NCBI GenBank assembly: GCA_028871475.1
Contig: JAGWMZ010000023.1
Location: 1 to 64,000 of the forward strand
Source: Sphingomonadales bacterium
Lineage (GTDB): Bacteria; Pseudomonadota; Alphaproteobacteria; Sphingomonadales; Sphingomonadaceae
DNA: 64,000 nt
Reading direction: 5' to 3'
In this document: positions 20,934 to 30,349 of the stretch, piece by piece
Layout of the letters: the number at the start of each line of letters is the position of its first letter
How positions within the stretch are numbered: position 1 is the stretch's first letter
Notes under the pieces: model-generated
Told to the model about the DNA's origin: nothing
Databases searched by the model: none
What the model saw: the letters and a program-made list of their open reading frames with translations, nothing else
Made by a program: the position numbers and the translations under genes

Positions 20934-21173
20934 TCACGCCTCGCCATCACCGCCGGCCAGCGTGGTCGAAATCTGTTCCACTGCCTCGTTGGCCTGGGTG
21001 ATGAGCTTTTGCAACTCCTTGGCCGTGTCGGCGAGCAGCCCGTCGCTGATGGGCCGCTCACCATTGATGAAGCGGCGCAGCGCACGCTCATCGATCCCGA
21101 GGCGCCGGGAAAAGGCGGTCACCCCGCCGAAAAGCTGGACGTAATAAGCGAAGCGGTCCTGACGATGTTCCAT
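20934..21173 (-). CDS. Small helix-turn-helix-like protein
   Basis: A 79-residue protein whose first half reads like a Cro/XRE-type fold (LFGGVTAFSRRLGIDERALRRFINGERPISDGL), followed by a helix (LADTAKELQKLITQANEAVEQI). A GAGAGGC ribosome binding site precedes ATG 21173. No partner genes identify its role; probably a small DNA-binding protein. Confidence 0.6.
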   Translation of the reverse strand: MEHRQDRFAYYVQLFGGVTAFSRRLGIDERALRRFINGERPISDGLLADTAKELQKLITQANEAVEQISTTLAGGDGEA

Positions 21174-21233
21174 GGGCGCCTCTCATAGATCATCCTGCCA
21201 CAGGGGCAATATGGGTCTCCGGGGGCCGCCGCC

Positions 21234-21902
21234 TCACGCCCTCCAGTTGTCGGGAAACATGCGCTTGAGAGCCTCGACCTTAGGGCGATCATTGTACAGG
21301 ATATAGGGGTCATTGGGGTTCCGCGCCATGTAGTTCTGATGATAGGCCTCGGCGGCAAAGAAGCCCTTTTGCTGCTCGAGCCGGGTGGCGATCGGCGCGG
21401 CATAGACATGGGCCGCGCTCAGCTGCGCGATATAGGCGCGTGCCACCTGAGCCTGGGCCGGTGACATCGGAAACAAGGCGGTGCGGTATTGCGTGCCTTG
21501 GTCGGGGCCCTGCCGGTTGACCTGTGTCGGATCGGCCACGACCGAAAAATAGACGCGCAGCAGGTCGGCGTAATTGACCTTTTGAGGGTCGAAGACGACC
21601 TTCACGGACTCGGCGTGACCAGTGGTGCCGGTCGAGACCGTTTCATATTGCGCCGTTGACGCACTGCCGCCCGTATAGCCCGAGATGGCGCTGACCACGC
21701 CCTTGACGTGGCTGAAGACCCCCTGCACGCCCCAGAAGCATCCGCCCGCGAAGATCGCCGTCTCGCGATTGCCGCTCGACGCTTCCTTCACGGTTGGTGC
21801 GGGCACCTTGATTGCGCTGTCGCGCGCCAGGCTGGGGGTGACAATGACTGTCGCGCCGAGGCCAAGGGCCAGCGCGGCTGCAAGAGTGATAGAACGAACC
21901 AT
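21234..21902 (-). CDS. msrA: Exported peptide-methionine (S)-S-oxide reductase MsrA
   Basis: A 222-residue MsrA with an N-terminal signal peptide (about 1-27), so it acts on oxidised methionines in the periplasm. Catalytic Cys55 in GGCFWG, the VxxGYTGG-like SAISGYTGGSAS, and the HAESVKV and EAYHQNY motifs are all present. No MsrB partner is adjacent. Start at ATG 21902, where the signal peptide begins. Confidence 0.93.
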   Translation of the reverse strand: MVRSITLAAALALGLGATVIVTPSLARDSAIKVPAPTVKEASSGNRETAIFAGGCFWGVQGVFSHVKGVVSAISGYTGGSASTAQYETVSTGTTGHAESVKVVFDPQKVNYADLLRVYFSVVADPTQVNRQGPDQGTQYRTALFPMSPAQAQVARAYIAQLSAAHVYAAPIATRLEQQKGFFAAEAYHQNYMARNPNDPYILYNDRPKVEALKRMFPDNWRA

Positions 21903-22013
21903 GGGCAAGACCTCCGGCAATAGCTCCATTCTTCTTACGCTCGATCGGCCTTGGCGGTTACACCCGCGTCAGACTGATGCGAGGCCGCCGCCACCTGCAT
22001 CCGGGGGCTTGTC

Positions 22014-22412
22014 TCAGTCGTCATCCTCGATGGCATGCATTTCGGCGTCAGACAGGCCAAAATGGTGCCCGACCTCATGCACGATGACATGCGTTACCAT
22101 CTCCTCGACCGAGACGCCGCGCCGTTGCTGTTCGTGGAGCAATGGGCAGCGGAACAGGGCGATGACGCTGGGCAGATCGCCCGTCTCCCAGATCGAATGC
22201 TCGCCGATGGGGCGACCATGATAGAGGCCGAGCAGTTCCCAGGGATTGGACAGGCCGACCGACCGCAGCATGTCACTGTCGGCGAAATCCTGCACGCGAA
22301 ACACCACATCGCCCAGACGGTCCCGAAACACCGCCGGAAGCGCCTGCACGGCTTTGTGGACCAGACGCTCCAGCGCGGGGATGTCGGGCAGGGTGTGGCT
22401 GTCTTTCGTCAT
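22014..22412 (-). CDS. Zincin-like metallopeptidase family protein (COG3824)
   Basis: A 132-residue small metalloprotease-like protein with HEVGHH zinc motif at residues 112-117, followed by FGLSDAEM, characteristic of the MMP-like COG3824 family. The segment PWELLGLYHGRPI is also typical. No signal peptide. ATG 22412 gives a standard-length product. Substrate unknown. Confidence 0.85.
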   Translation of the reverse strand: MTKDSHTLPDIPALERLVHKAVQALPAVFRDRLGDVVFRVQDFADSDMLRSVGLSNPWELLGLYHGRPIGEHSIWETGDLPSVIALFRCPLLHEQQRRGVSVEEMVTHVIVHEVGHHFGLSDAEMHAIEDDD

Positions 22413-22645
22413 TCGCCACCATATGGGGAGGAATATCGCAAAGAAAATGGCCAGGTTGGCCGGGCGGGCATCACGCCCGACGCTTTTGAGGGGCCCCCCA
22501 CCATCCACCGCACATGGCATGTCCGCCATCAGCGCGGGCGCCTCTGGGTGCTGGGCGCTTTCCCGTCCGAGGAACGGCATGACGTCTCAACCGCGCAGTT
22601 CGGGTTATAAGCGCCGGATCGCCCGCCCTCGCGCCATGAGCGCTC
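22413..22645. other. Intergenic stretch, no convincing gene
   Basis: Between the metallopeptidase start and the end of the DUF4010 gene. A plus-strand frame across it (to 22610) has a protein-like end but no start codon at a proper distance from the GGGGAGGAA at 22423, so it is not called. Confidence 0.35.
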
Positions 22646-23875
22646 TCAGATCAGCAGCGCGACCGCCCAGGCTGCGCCAATCATCATCATCTGGGCCGGC
22701 ATGACCCGAAGCGCAAAGGGACGCGTTCCCGCCGCCGCCGAGAACAGCATTTTGGCAAGCGTGCTGGTCGAGCATGCCGTCAGGATGGGGATGACCGACT
22801 GGTGCGGGGTGATGGTGCCGTCGGCCACTTGCGCCGCGACCGAAATCACCGCGGCATGCACGTCGAGCACGCCCGAGATGGCCGCTGCCGTGACAAGGCC
22901 GGTTTCGCCGAACCATAATCGCAAGGCGGAGGATGCCACCAGCATCACCGCCAGCATGGCGGCAAAGACCAGCGCCATGACCAGATTGAACGAGCGACTG
23001 AATTTTGGCGGTTCGGCTGGCGTGTCGCGCCAGGCCTGCGCGGTGAACCATGCCCCCACCGCCAGCGCCGTCAGCGCCGCCGCCAACACCGGAGCGATGG
23101 TGGCGGCAAAGGCCCGCTGATCCGTGACGCCGATCACCACCGCCATTTGCACATAGTTGGCCACCGTTGACAGGACGGCAGCAGCCGTACCCGCCGCCAG
23201 CGAGCCGGGATTGGCGCGCACCCATGTCCCCATGGCCCCGATGGTGGCGGAACTGGAGACAAAGCCCGAGGCCATACCCAGCAAGGGCACCCCGAGCCGC
23301 GCGCCCAGCATGCGCGTGGCAAGCTGCCCGGCGGTGTTGATGGCCAGGATCATCACCACCACCAGCCAGATGGCATGGGGATTGAGCGCGCCAAATGGGC
23401 CCATCGGGCGATCGGGCAGCAGCGGCAGCACGACCAGCGTGGCCCCGGCAAGGAGCAGCACATCGGCCACTTCACCGGCCGAGACGGTTTCATCGACAAA
23501 GCGGTGCAGCGGCCCGCGTGCGGCCAGCACGATGGTGATGAGCACGGCAAGAGCCCCGGCAAGCTGCGGCGCGGTGACCGACATCGCACCCAGAAATCCC
23601 GTGGCCACCAGCGCAATCTCGGTGGTGATGCCCGGGTCGGGCGAGCCGTTGCGTCGCCAGCTGCTGATCAGTGCCAGGGCGGTGATGCTGGCCATCGCCA
23701 GGCCCGTCATCCAGGGCTGCGGCATCATGGCCGCACCGGCGCCCAGCAAGGCGGCAATGGTGAAACTGCGCAGACCTGCGGCGGCAGGGCGCTCGGCCTT
23801 GCGCCGCTCCCGCTCCGCGCCGATCAGCAGGCCGATGCCGAGCGCGATCAGGATGCGCTGGATAAGGTCATCCAT
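22646..23875 (-). CDS. MgtC/SapB and DUF4010 family membrane protein
   Basis: A 409-residue polytopic protein of about eleven hydrophobic segments. The N-terminal part (ALGIGLLIGAERERR, LRSFTIAALLGA) is the MgtC/SapB domain; the C-terminal part (GASGFVSSSATIG-like ASGFVSSSATIGAM, and TISGVLDVHA-like AISGVLDVHAA) is DUF4010. Role unknown; possibly ion homeostasis or envelope stress. Stand-alone on this strand, divergent from the kinase-ATPase at 24102. Confidence 0.85.
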   Translation of the reverse strand: MDDLIQRILIALGIGLLIGAERERRKAERPAAAGLRSFTIAALLGAGAAMMPQPWMTGLAMASITALALISSWRRNGSPDPGITTEIALVATGFLGAMSVTAPQLAGALAVLITIVLAARGPLHRFVDETVSAGEVADVLLLAGATLVVLPLLPDRPMGPFGALNPHAIWLVVVMILAINTAGQLATRMLGARLGVPLLGMASGFVSSSATIGAMGTWVRANPGSLAAGTAAAVLSTVANYVQMAVVIGVTDQRAFAATIAPVLAAALTALAVGAWFTAQAWRDTPAEPPKFSRSFNLVMALVFAAMLAVMLVASSALRLWFGETGLVTAAAISGVLDVHAAVISVAAQVADGTITPHQSVIPILTACSTSTLAKMLFSAAAGTRPFALRVMPAQMMMIGAAWAVALLI

Positions 23876-24101
23876 GAAACCGGCCGTCCCCCCTCTTGAA
23901 ATTCTGCCTCAGTCGCTGGCGATCTGCTGCCTCCCTGCGATACGCTGTTTTCATCCCTACGGCAGCATCAATTCAAGCTGGATCGCCTGCCATGATAGAC
24001 CAAGGCCCGCATCGACATTCCCGTCAGGATGAGGGATGCTCCGCGTCATCGTCAAACCGATGCGTGACCATGGGCAACGTGATGCGGCAAAAGGCAGAGG
24101 C

Positions 24102-25682
24102 ATGATGGTCGAGGGACAAGGGCATGGCCATGATGCGGTCGATGTCGCCGGGTGGCTGGCATCGGGCCGGGCCTTTGCCTCTGGTGGGCCGGTCGAGGTC
24201 ATCGGCACCCATGCCGCGCTCATCGTCCTGCACGGTGATCGGGCGTGGAAAATCAAGCGGCCGGTGTCGCTGGGCTACCTTGACTTCTCGACGGCGGAAA
24301 AGCGCAAACTCGCGCTCGATGCCGAACTGACGCTCAATCGCCGCGCGGCGCCCGATGTCTATATCGCGGTGCATGCCATCACCCTGTCGAAGGCGGGGAC
24401 CCTTGCGCTTGAGGGGGAGGGCGAGATTGTCGACTGGGTTCTGGAAATGCGCCGCTTTCCCGCCGGGGCACTGCTGGGCGAGATGATCGCGGCCGGCGCC
24501 GTTACTGATGATACAATGCGCGCATTGGCGGATGCGATCCTCGCGCTCCATGCCGGGGCCGCTGTTGCCACCGGGCAGGGTGCGGCGCGGCTGCGCCGGG
24601 TGATCGACGGCAATGCCGCGGCCATGGCGCGCTATCCCGACATTCTGCCACCCGACAGGGCCACGGCGCTGACAGTGCAGCTGATCGCGCAAACGACGCA
24701 CCACTCGGGCCTGCTCGACATGCGCTGTCTGGCGGGGCGGGTGCGCCAGGGCCATGGCGACCTGCATCTGGCCAACATCGTCCTGCTGGAGGGACGCCCC
24801 GTCCTCTTTGACTGCCTCGAGTTCGATCCCGAACTGGCCACGAGTGATGTGCTCTACGATCTGGGCTTCCTGCTGATGGATCTGTGCGCAAAAGGGCGCC
24901 ACCACGAGGCGAACCTCGTGTTCAACCGCTATCTCGACTGCAGCGCGCAGGATGAGGCCGGTGTCGCCCTGATCGGGCTGTTCATGGCGGTTCGCGCCTC
25001 GATCCGGGCCCATGTGCTGGCGGCGCAAAGCTCGCTTGATCCATCCTCCCCAACGGCCCGGATGCGGGCGCTGCGCTATCTGGAACTGGCCGAAACCCTG
25101 TCGCGCGGGCAGGCTGCGCGCCTTGTCGCCGTCGGCGGTCTGTCGGGCAGCGGCAAGTCCACGCTGGCGCGGTCACTGGGCGGCGCGATTGGCGCTGCGC
25201 CGGGCGCGCGTATCCTGCGCAGCGATGTTTTGCGCAAGCGGCTGGCCGGTGTCGCGCCCGAAGTGCATTTGTCCCCTGCGCATTACACGCCCGAGGAAAG
25301 CGCGCGCGTCTATGCCGAGATGGCGCGGCTGGCGGCACAGGCGCTTGGCATCGGCCAGAGCGTTCTGGCCGATGCGGTCTTTTCCCGCGCGCAGGAGCGG
25401 CGCGACATCGCGGCGGTGGCCCGCGATGCCGGCGTGCCTTTTGACGGCCTTTGGCTGGAGGTTGGCACGCAGGAACGTCTGGAGCGGGTGGCGGCACGGC
25501 CGCCCGATGCCTCGGATGCTGATCCGGCTGTCGTGCGGGCGCAGGCGGCAACCGGGCAGGCGCCGCCGCTGGACTGGGTCACGCTGAACGCCAGCGGAGC
25601 ATTTGATGAATTGCGAGCAGCAGCGCGGCGCTCGCTCGATCTCTCGCCCGCCGTGCCTCGGGACGATGCCATGCCGGGTTGA
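24102..25682 (+). CDS. Bifunctional aminoglycoside phosphotransferase-like / AAA ATPase protein
   Basis: About 526 residues. N-terminal half resembles APH-like kinases (AWKIKRPVSLGYLDFST, HGDLHLANIV Brenner motif, DCLEFD), C-terminal half is a P-loop kinase-like ATPase (GGLSGSGKST Walker A at about residue 350). This fused architecture (COG2187 plus COG0645) is common in proteobacteria; the natural substrate is unknown and resistance should not be assumed. ATG 24102 follows AGAGG; an in-frame ATG at 24036 is the alternative start. Confidence 0.82.
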   Translation: MMVEGQGHGHDAVDVAGWLASGRAFASGGPVEVIGTHAALIVLHGDRAWKIKRPVSLGYLDFSTAEKRKLALDAELTLNRRAAPDVYIAVHAITLSKAGTLALEGEGEIVDWVLEMRRFPAGALLGEMIAAGAVTDDTMRALADAILALHAGAAVATGQGAARLRRVIDGNAAAMARYPDILPPDRATALTVQLIAQTTHHSGLLDMRCLAGRVRQGHGDLHLANIVLLEGRPVLFDCLEFDPELATSDVLYDLGFLLMDLCAKGRHHEANLVFNRYLDCSAQDEAGVALIGLFMAVRASIRAHVLAAQSSLDPSSPTARMRALRYLELAETLSRGQAARLVAVGGLSGSGKSTLARSLGGAIGAAPGARILRSDVLRKRLAGVAPEVHLSPAHYTPEESARVYAEMARLAAQALGIGQSVLADAVFSRAQERRDIAAVARDAGVPFDGLWLEVGTQERLERVAARPPDASDADPAVVRAQAATGQAPPLDWVTLNASGAFDELRAAARRSLDLSPAVPRDDAMPG

Positions 25683-25695
25683 GCGACAGCCAAGG

Positions 25696-26997
25696 TCAGC
25701 GGCAGGCCCCATTGCCCGTCTGCGGCGAGGCGCCGCTGTCGCGATGGTAGATGTCGGGGAAATAGCGCGCGCCGCCGTCACCATCGGGTTCCGCGGTGAA
25801 ATAGGCAATATAGACCGGGATGGGCGCGGCCAGAGCGACCGTCTGCGTGCGGCCCGTGGCCACCAGGGCATCGATCCTGTCATGATCCCACTCGCGCTGG
25901 AAGGAGAGCAGCGTGGTGGCCAAGCCAAGCGCATCGCCGACCCGAATGCAGCCATGGCTGTAGGCTCTTGCATTCTGCTGGAACAGTGCCTGCGCCGGCG
26001 TGTCATGCAGATAGACCGAAAAAGCATTGGGCATCACCAGCTTCATCCGGCCCAGCGCATTGTCTGGCCCCGGTTTCTGACGGTAGCGCCCATGGACCAG
26101 AACATAGCCCTTGGCGGCGGCCTGTCGCGGATGGTGGGCGATCATGCCAGCCACGCTTTCCCGCGCAATGGTGGCGGGAATGTCCCACCAGGGATTGAAG
26201 GTCACGCCGGTCACCATTGCGCGGAACACGGGGGTGGGGGATTTCGCTTTGCCCACCACGACCGCCCAGCGACCGATCAGCTTGTTGTCCTGCCACAGGG
26301 TTGCTTCAAAACCGGCCGCATTGACCAGCAGATAGCGGTGACCCATATCGCGTGGCATCCAGCGCCAGCGGTCAAGATTGGCCGCCAGCGTGGCGCGCCG
26401 ATCGGGGTCCTGCTCCCTGGCGTAGGCCTGCCTTAACCCCTGATAAAAGGGGTGGGCGGGGCGCGCGGCGCTGAACAGCGCGTCGATCTGGCCGGTGCTG
26501 ACGGCCAGGGCAACGGCGGCATGGGCATCGCTCCAGGCCGGGTCGGGCGCGATATGCCAGCCTTCCCGTAGGGCCGCATTGCAGCACCCATCGCGGTGAG
26601 CAAGGAGCAGCTGGGTCGCCGCCTGCGTTGCCGCTGCATCGACCACCTCCGCCTTGCCCGTGGCCAGAGCGGCGCGCAGGGGGGGAAGATCCAAGGCAAT
26701 GGCGCTCAGCCCCTCGCCATCGGCCGCGCTCATCCATGTCAGCAACTGGCTGATCTGTTGCTGACTCCAATGGGGCGGCGGGGTCACGGGCGATGCACCG
26801 GCCAGCGTGGCAAGGACGAGCAGGGCAAAAGGCCTTCGCAGGCGTCTGCCACGGGGCAGGGCGGCCCATCGGCGGGCATCTCTCCACCATCGTGCCGGTC
26901 GGATGGTGGCGGCGGGTTTTGCCCCATGGGCGCGATCCGATCCGCGCTCGGTTTGTAACATGCTGTCACGCTCCATGGTCGTGTCGGCGTCCCTCAC
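25696..26997 (-). CDS. L,D-transpeptidase (YcbB/LdtD-type), periplasmic
   Basis: A 433-residue YkuD-domain protein with catalytic cysteine in YSHGCIRV, histidine in VLVHGRY, and the long N-terminal region (peptidoglycan-binding-like scaffold) of LdtD/YcbB proteins. A membrane-targeting hydrophobic segment lies at about residues 55-70 after a basic N-terminus. It makes 3-3 crosslinks in peptidoglycan or attaches proteins. GTG start at 26997 overlaps the upstream CHAD-gene stop (GTGA); an ATG eight codons later is the alternative. Confidence 0.86.
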   Translation of the reverse strand: MRDADTTMERDSMLQTERGSDRAHGAKPAATIRPARWWRDARRWAALPRGRRLRRPFALLVLATLAGASPVTPPPHWSQQQISQLLTWMSAADGEGLSAIALDLPPLRAALATGKAEVVDAAATQAATQLLLAHRDGCCNAALREGWHIAPDPAWSDAHAAVALAVSTGQIDALFSAARPAHPFYQGLRQAYAREQDPDRRATLAANLDRWRWMPRDMGHRYLLVNAAGFEATLWQDNKLIGRWAVVVGKAKSPTPVFRAMVTGVTFNPWWDIPATIARESVAGMIAHHPRQAAAKGYVLVHGRYRQKPGPDNALGRMKLVMPNAFSVYLHDTPAQALFQQNARAYSHGCIRVGDALGLATTLLSFQREWDHDRIDALVATGRTQTVALAAPIPVYIAYFTAEPDGDGGARYFPDIYHRDSGASPQTGNGACR

Positions 26998-28445
26998 CAG
27001 AAGGGTTTGGCGCGCCGCAGCGCCCTGTTGCTCTCTTTTGCCTGGGCAAGGAGGCGGTGTTTCCGATCATCCGCCGTCGGCTCATCGGGAATGATGATGC
27101 CCAGTTCCGCCAGAGTCTCTTGCGCGACATGCAGGTCATTGAGGTCGCCCAGTGCGGCCTGCAGCTTGCCCAGCGCCTTTTCCATGCGCCGAAGCCGCTT
27201 TTCCGCCTTGGCGCCGGCAAAGAGGGAGGAGAAAAAGGCGATGGCATAGCGCAACTTCTTGGCCGCGATGCGCACATCGTGACGCTCCTCGTGGCTCAAC
27301 CGACCCAGTCGACGGCCTCGCTTGCGCAGGCGTTTGCGGCAGGTTTTCAGCACATGGGTGGCAAAGGGGGTGACGCCGGGCGAGGTGGCGGCAGAGTGGG
27401 TCCACGCCCCGATGGCGAGCCACCGGGCGAGATCGATCATCAGCAGGCGCGTTTGTGACTGGCCAAGTTCTGCAAGCACTTGCGCCATGGCCTTGGCGCG
27501 CGCCGAGGCCAGCTGGTCTTGCGGCAGCTCCGGCTGTGTCATCAGCACGTCGATGTTGCGAACCTCGCCCAGATCCGCCGCGAGCCGGCGCAGTCGGGCA
27601 GACAGGGCCGCGCGCTCGGGGTCGCCGACGAAAAGGGAGCGAAACAGGGTGATCGCGGTTCGGAGCCGGCGCAGCCCGACCCGTGCCTGATGCAGCGCCT
27701 CGACGCTGTCGGCACCCGCCAGCAGGCTTTCATTGGCCCTGAACTGTTTCAGGCAGGCACTTGCGATGATCGGAAAGGCAGCAGCGGCGGTGATGGCGGG
27801 ATCGAGCACGACAGGTTCGGCATGCGCGGCGGCCTTCATCGCACCATCGGCCAGAGCGTAGCCGCGCTCGGCCTTTGAGCGCACCGACAAGTGCAGAGGG
27901 GTTTGCGCATGGAGCGTGCGGGCAAGGTCGAACATGGCTTGCGTGGAACCGCGTTCAAACTCCAGTTCGAGTTCGCACAGTGCCTCGCTGCGCCGGTTCG
28001 CGCGGATCCTGCCTTCATCGACCGCGACGGCGATGAGCGTCTCGCCCTCCTCGAAACGGAACAGATGCCGCTTCACCTGCAGCTTGAAGAGCGGGCGAAG
28101 GCGCTCAACCGTCAAATCGGGGATCGCATCGCGCAAGGGTCCGCAGCGCAGATCGATCTTTGCGCGCGGGCCAGGCAGCTCGGTTTCCCATTCCCTCCGC
28201 GTGAACAGGCCGGCCGAGCCGGTGGCGAGCGGTTTGATCGTCTGCACCACGCGCTCACCCTCGCGGCGAACACGCAGGCAATAGCCGGCGCGGGCAAGGT
28301 CACGCTCGGGCGTGTCGAAATAGGCCGTCTCGAGCGAAAGGCATGCCCCCGCCTGTGCCAGCCTGCCCAGCTGAGCCAGAAGCCCTGCGAGATCGGCGTG
28401 CTGGTATTCGAGCTTGAGCTCGGTTTCCACCGGCGCCGTCACCAT
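26994..28445 (-). CDS. CYTH and CHAD domain protein (inorganic triphosphatase-like)
   Basis: A 483-residue protein: N-terminal CYTH domain (about 5-205, starting with the ExExK-like ETELKLEY) and C-terminal CHAD helical domain (about 220-475, with histidine-rich conserved helices such as EALHQARVGLRRLRT and EERHDVRIAAKKLRYAI). CYTH enzymes hydrolyse triphosphates; CHAD domains bind inorganic polyphosphate. Its four-base overlap with the L,D-transpeptidase gene is unusual pairing and suggests cotranslation. Confidence 0.9.
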   Translation of the reverse strand: MVTAPVETELKLEYQHADLAGLLAQLGRLAQAGACLSLETAYFDTPERDLARAGYCLRVRREGERVVQTIKPLATGSAGLFTRREWETELPGPRAKIDLRCGPLRDAIPDLTVERLRPLFKLQVKRHLFRFEEGETLIAVAVDEGRIRANRRSEALCELELEFERGSTQAMFDLARTLHAQTPLHLSVRSKAERGYALADGAMKAAAHAEPVVLDPAITAAAAFPIIASACLKQFRANESLLAGADSVEALHQARVGLRRLRTAITLFRSLFVGDPERAALSARLRRLAADLGEVRNIDVLMTQPELPQDQLASARAKAMAQVLAELGQSQTRLLMIDLARWLAIGAWTHSAATSPGVTPFATHVLKTCRKRLRKRGRRLGRLSHEERHDVRIAAKKLRYAIAFFSSLFAGAKAEKRLRRMEKALGKLQAALGDLNDLHVAQETLAELGIIIPDEPTADDRKHRLLAQAKESNRALRRAKPFW

Positions 28446-28589
28446 GATCGCCCCCTTCCTGCCAAGCGCATCTGCCCAGGCCGCGTTATGCCCCGCCGGT
28501 CAGACAGCCGGCTGCAGCATGGCACGAACCGGAATGGCGTTCCATAGGCCAATCGTCGGGGAGCGGCGGTCAACAGGGCATGGCGCGGA

Positions 28590-29246
28590 TCACGCCGCTG
28601 GCGCGCGCGCCAGCACGACATGCGTGGCCAGCTCCGTCGCATGTGTCTCGATGACGCGATAGCCCAGTGCCGGCAGGTCCAGCCCGGCGAACAGCGCCTC
28701 ACCCCGGCCCAGCAGCACCGGCGACACCGCGAGATGCAATTCATCGATCAGCCGGGCCTGCAGATATTGGCGCAGGGTTGAAACGCCGCCGCCGATCTTG
28801 ACGTCCTTCTCTCCGGCAGCATCGCATGCGCGTTCAAGCGCCGCCTGGATGCCGTCCGTGACGAAATGGAAGGTGGTGCCCCCCTCCATCACGATCGGAT
28901 CGCGGGGGTGGTGCGTCAGGATGAAGGTCGGCGCGTGATAGGGCGGATTGTCACCCCACCATCCTTTCCAATCGTCCTGCGGCCATGGGCCACGCCCGGG
29001 TCCGAACATGTTGCGCCCAAGGATGAAAGCGCCAAAGCCGTCCATCGAGCGATGGGCAAAATGCTCGTCAGGCCCGTCCGACCCGCCCTCCTGCCCGATC
29101 ATCGCCCGGAAGGTTCTGGTGCCGACGAACCAGCGGTGAAGATCCCTGCCACCCTTGCCCAGAGGGTCCTGCAGGCTTTGCTCTGGCCCCGCGCCGAAAC
29201 CATCGAGTGACAGGGAAAATCCGGCGGCTCTGACACGTCCCATCAT
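28590..29246 (-). CDS. Dihydrofolate-reductase-family protein (RibD C-terminal-like)
   Basis: A 218-residue RibD_C/DHFR-fold protein: SLSLDGFGAGPEQ at the N-terminus, AFILGRNMFGP, FVTDGIQAALERA, KIGGGVSTLRQYL and LIDELHLAVSPVLLGRGEALF. The family reduces pterin or flavin precursors with NADPH but most stand-alone members are uncharacterised. Start at the ATG-ATG pair (29246) gives the family N-terminus. Confidence 0.88.
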   Translation of the reverse strand: MMGRVRAAGFSLSLDGFGAGPEQSLQDPLGKGGRDLHRWFVGTRTFRAMIGQEGGSDGPDEHFAHRSMDGFGAFILGRNMFGPGRGPWPQDDWKGWWGDNPPYHAPTFILTHHPRDPIVMEGGTTFHFVTDGIQAALERACDAAGEKDVKIGGGVSTLRQYLQARLIDELHLAVSPVLLGRGEALFAGLDLPALGYRVIETHATELATHVVLARAPAA

Positions 29247-29431
29247 GGCACCTCGCTGTTCTTTGCAGCATGGTACGACGCTGGCCCATGGTCTGCAATC
29301 GGCAAGCGCGTTTTCCGTCACGGCGGGTCGCGGAGAACTGGCATGTTGCAGCGAGGATGATATTTCTATAAATGAACGCATCATCACAATATAAACAATT
29401 CTGACCATCCGGGCAAGGAGAGGCCAGCTTT

Positions 29432-29716
29432 ATGCTCACCATGGACAAGCGAGGGCTGCTGCTGGGCGCCATGGCCGGTGGTGCGTCCCTGCGCCTGCCT
29501 GGTCAGCCATCGGTAGCACTGGGGACGGCCCAACCTGCGCTTCCCGTTGAAAGGGGCGCTGCACGTCCGGACGCCTCCTTGCTCGATCTGCTCACGCCGC
29601 CCTCGGCCCAGACCAGCGACAGCATTGCCATCCTCTGGAGCAAGCCGGGCGATGTCACATTCGATGGCTACGAGATCTATCTGGATGACCGGCTGACGGG
29701 CACCACCAGCCTGGCC
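29432..29716 (+). pseudogene. Truncated polygalacturonase-like (GH28) gene, N-terminus only
   Basis: Signal-like start (MLTMDKRGLLLGAMAGGAS) followed by a region like the N-terminal fibronectin-type segment of sphingomonad exo-polygalacturonases (DSIAILWSKPGDVTFDGYEIYLDDRLTG). After about 95 residues homology stops and the frame enters antisense of the neighbouring fragment. The catalytic parallel beta-helix is missing, so it is non-functional. The recognition is by recall of that family. Confidence 0.55.
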
Positions 29717-29724
29717 CGGTGCAG

Positions 29725-30195
29725 CTATTGCGTTGCCAAGTGGGCGATCGCCGGTCCCCGGTTGATCTGAACCCGCACGCCCGGTCGGTCAATGTCGGCC
29801 AGCGAGTGATAGAGCCTCCTGTTGCGGCACAGCGCCAGCGGCCGTTTGCCATCGTCCGGCAGAGCAATGGAAAAAGTGCCCAGTGCGGCGCGTTCGGGCG
29901 TGACGGTCAGGCCGCCCAGGGCAATGTCAAAGCGTCCGGCGACGAAATCGGCCGACAAGGCGGTCCAGCTTGTGGAGACGAACTCGGCACGCCGTCCCAT
30001 GGCGCGCGCGATCTGGCGCGCCATGTCGATGTCGGCACCCGTCAGGCTGCCATCGGCCTGCATTTCGGCAAAGGGCGGGTAATCGCCGGTCAGCCCGAAG
30101 CGGAGTGCCGGTTCTTGCGCGCCGGCGGGGGAGCCCATGCCAAGCGCTAACCAGGCGGCGAGTGACGCGATCAAGGATCTGAACAAAGCGGCCAT
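29725..30195 (-). pseudogene. Truncated periplasmic amino-acid-type solute-binding protein
   Basis: A 156-residue frame with signal peptide (to GAQEP) and the first lobe of a family-3 solute-binding protein (LRFGLTGDYPPFAEMQADGSLTGADIDMARQIA, then FVSTSWTALSADFVAGRFDIALGG). Family members run about 250-280 residues; this stops after INRGPAIAHLATQ, so the second lobe is lost. Its 3' end abuts the truncated GH28 fragment, indicating one deletion that removed both convergent 3' ends. Related cyclohexadienyl-dehydratase-like proteins also share this fold. Confidence 0.65.
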
Positions 30196-30349
30196 CTGCG
30201 TTCCCTACCTCTTGCTCCTTGGACAGCTTGCCCGCCTTGCTCACGTCCATCGCGCCACTCTATCCGCAGCGCGGCCAGATATGGCGGCCCATTGGCGCTC
30301 GTGTCGCCCTACGACCACCTTTGTCCTCTCGACATGATGGGGAGTGACC

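Noticed and set aside
22035..22610. Plus-strand frame overlapping the metallopeptidase gene and ending with a protein-like stretch
   Set aside because: No in-frame start codon near the GGGGAGGAA site; the first part is antisense to the HEVGHH gene.
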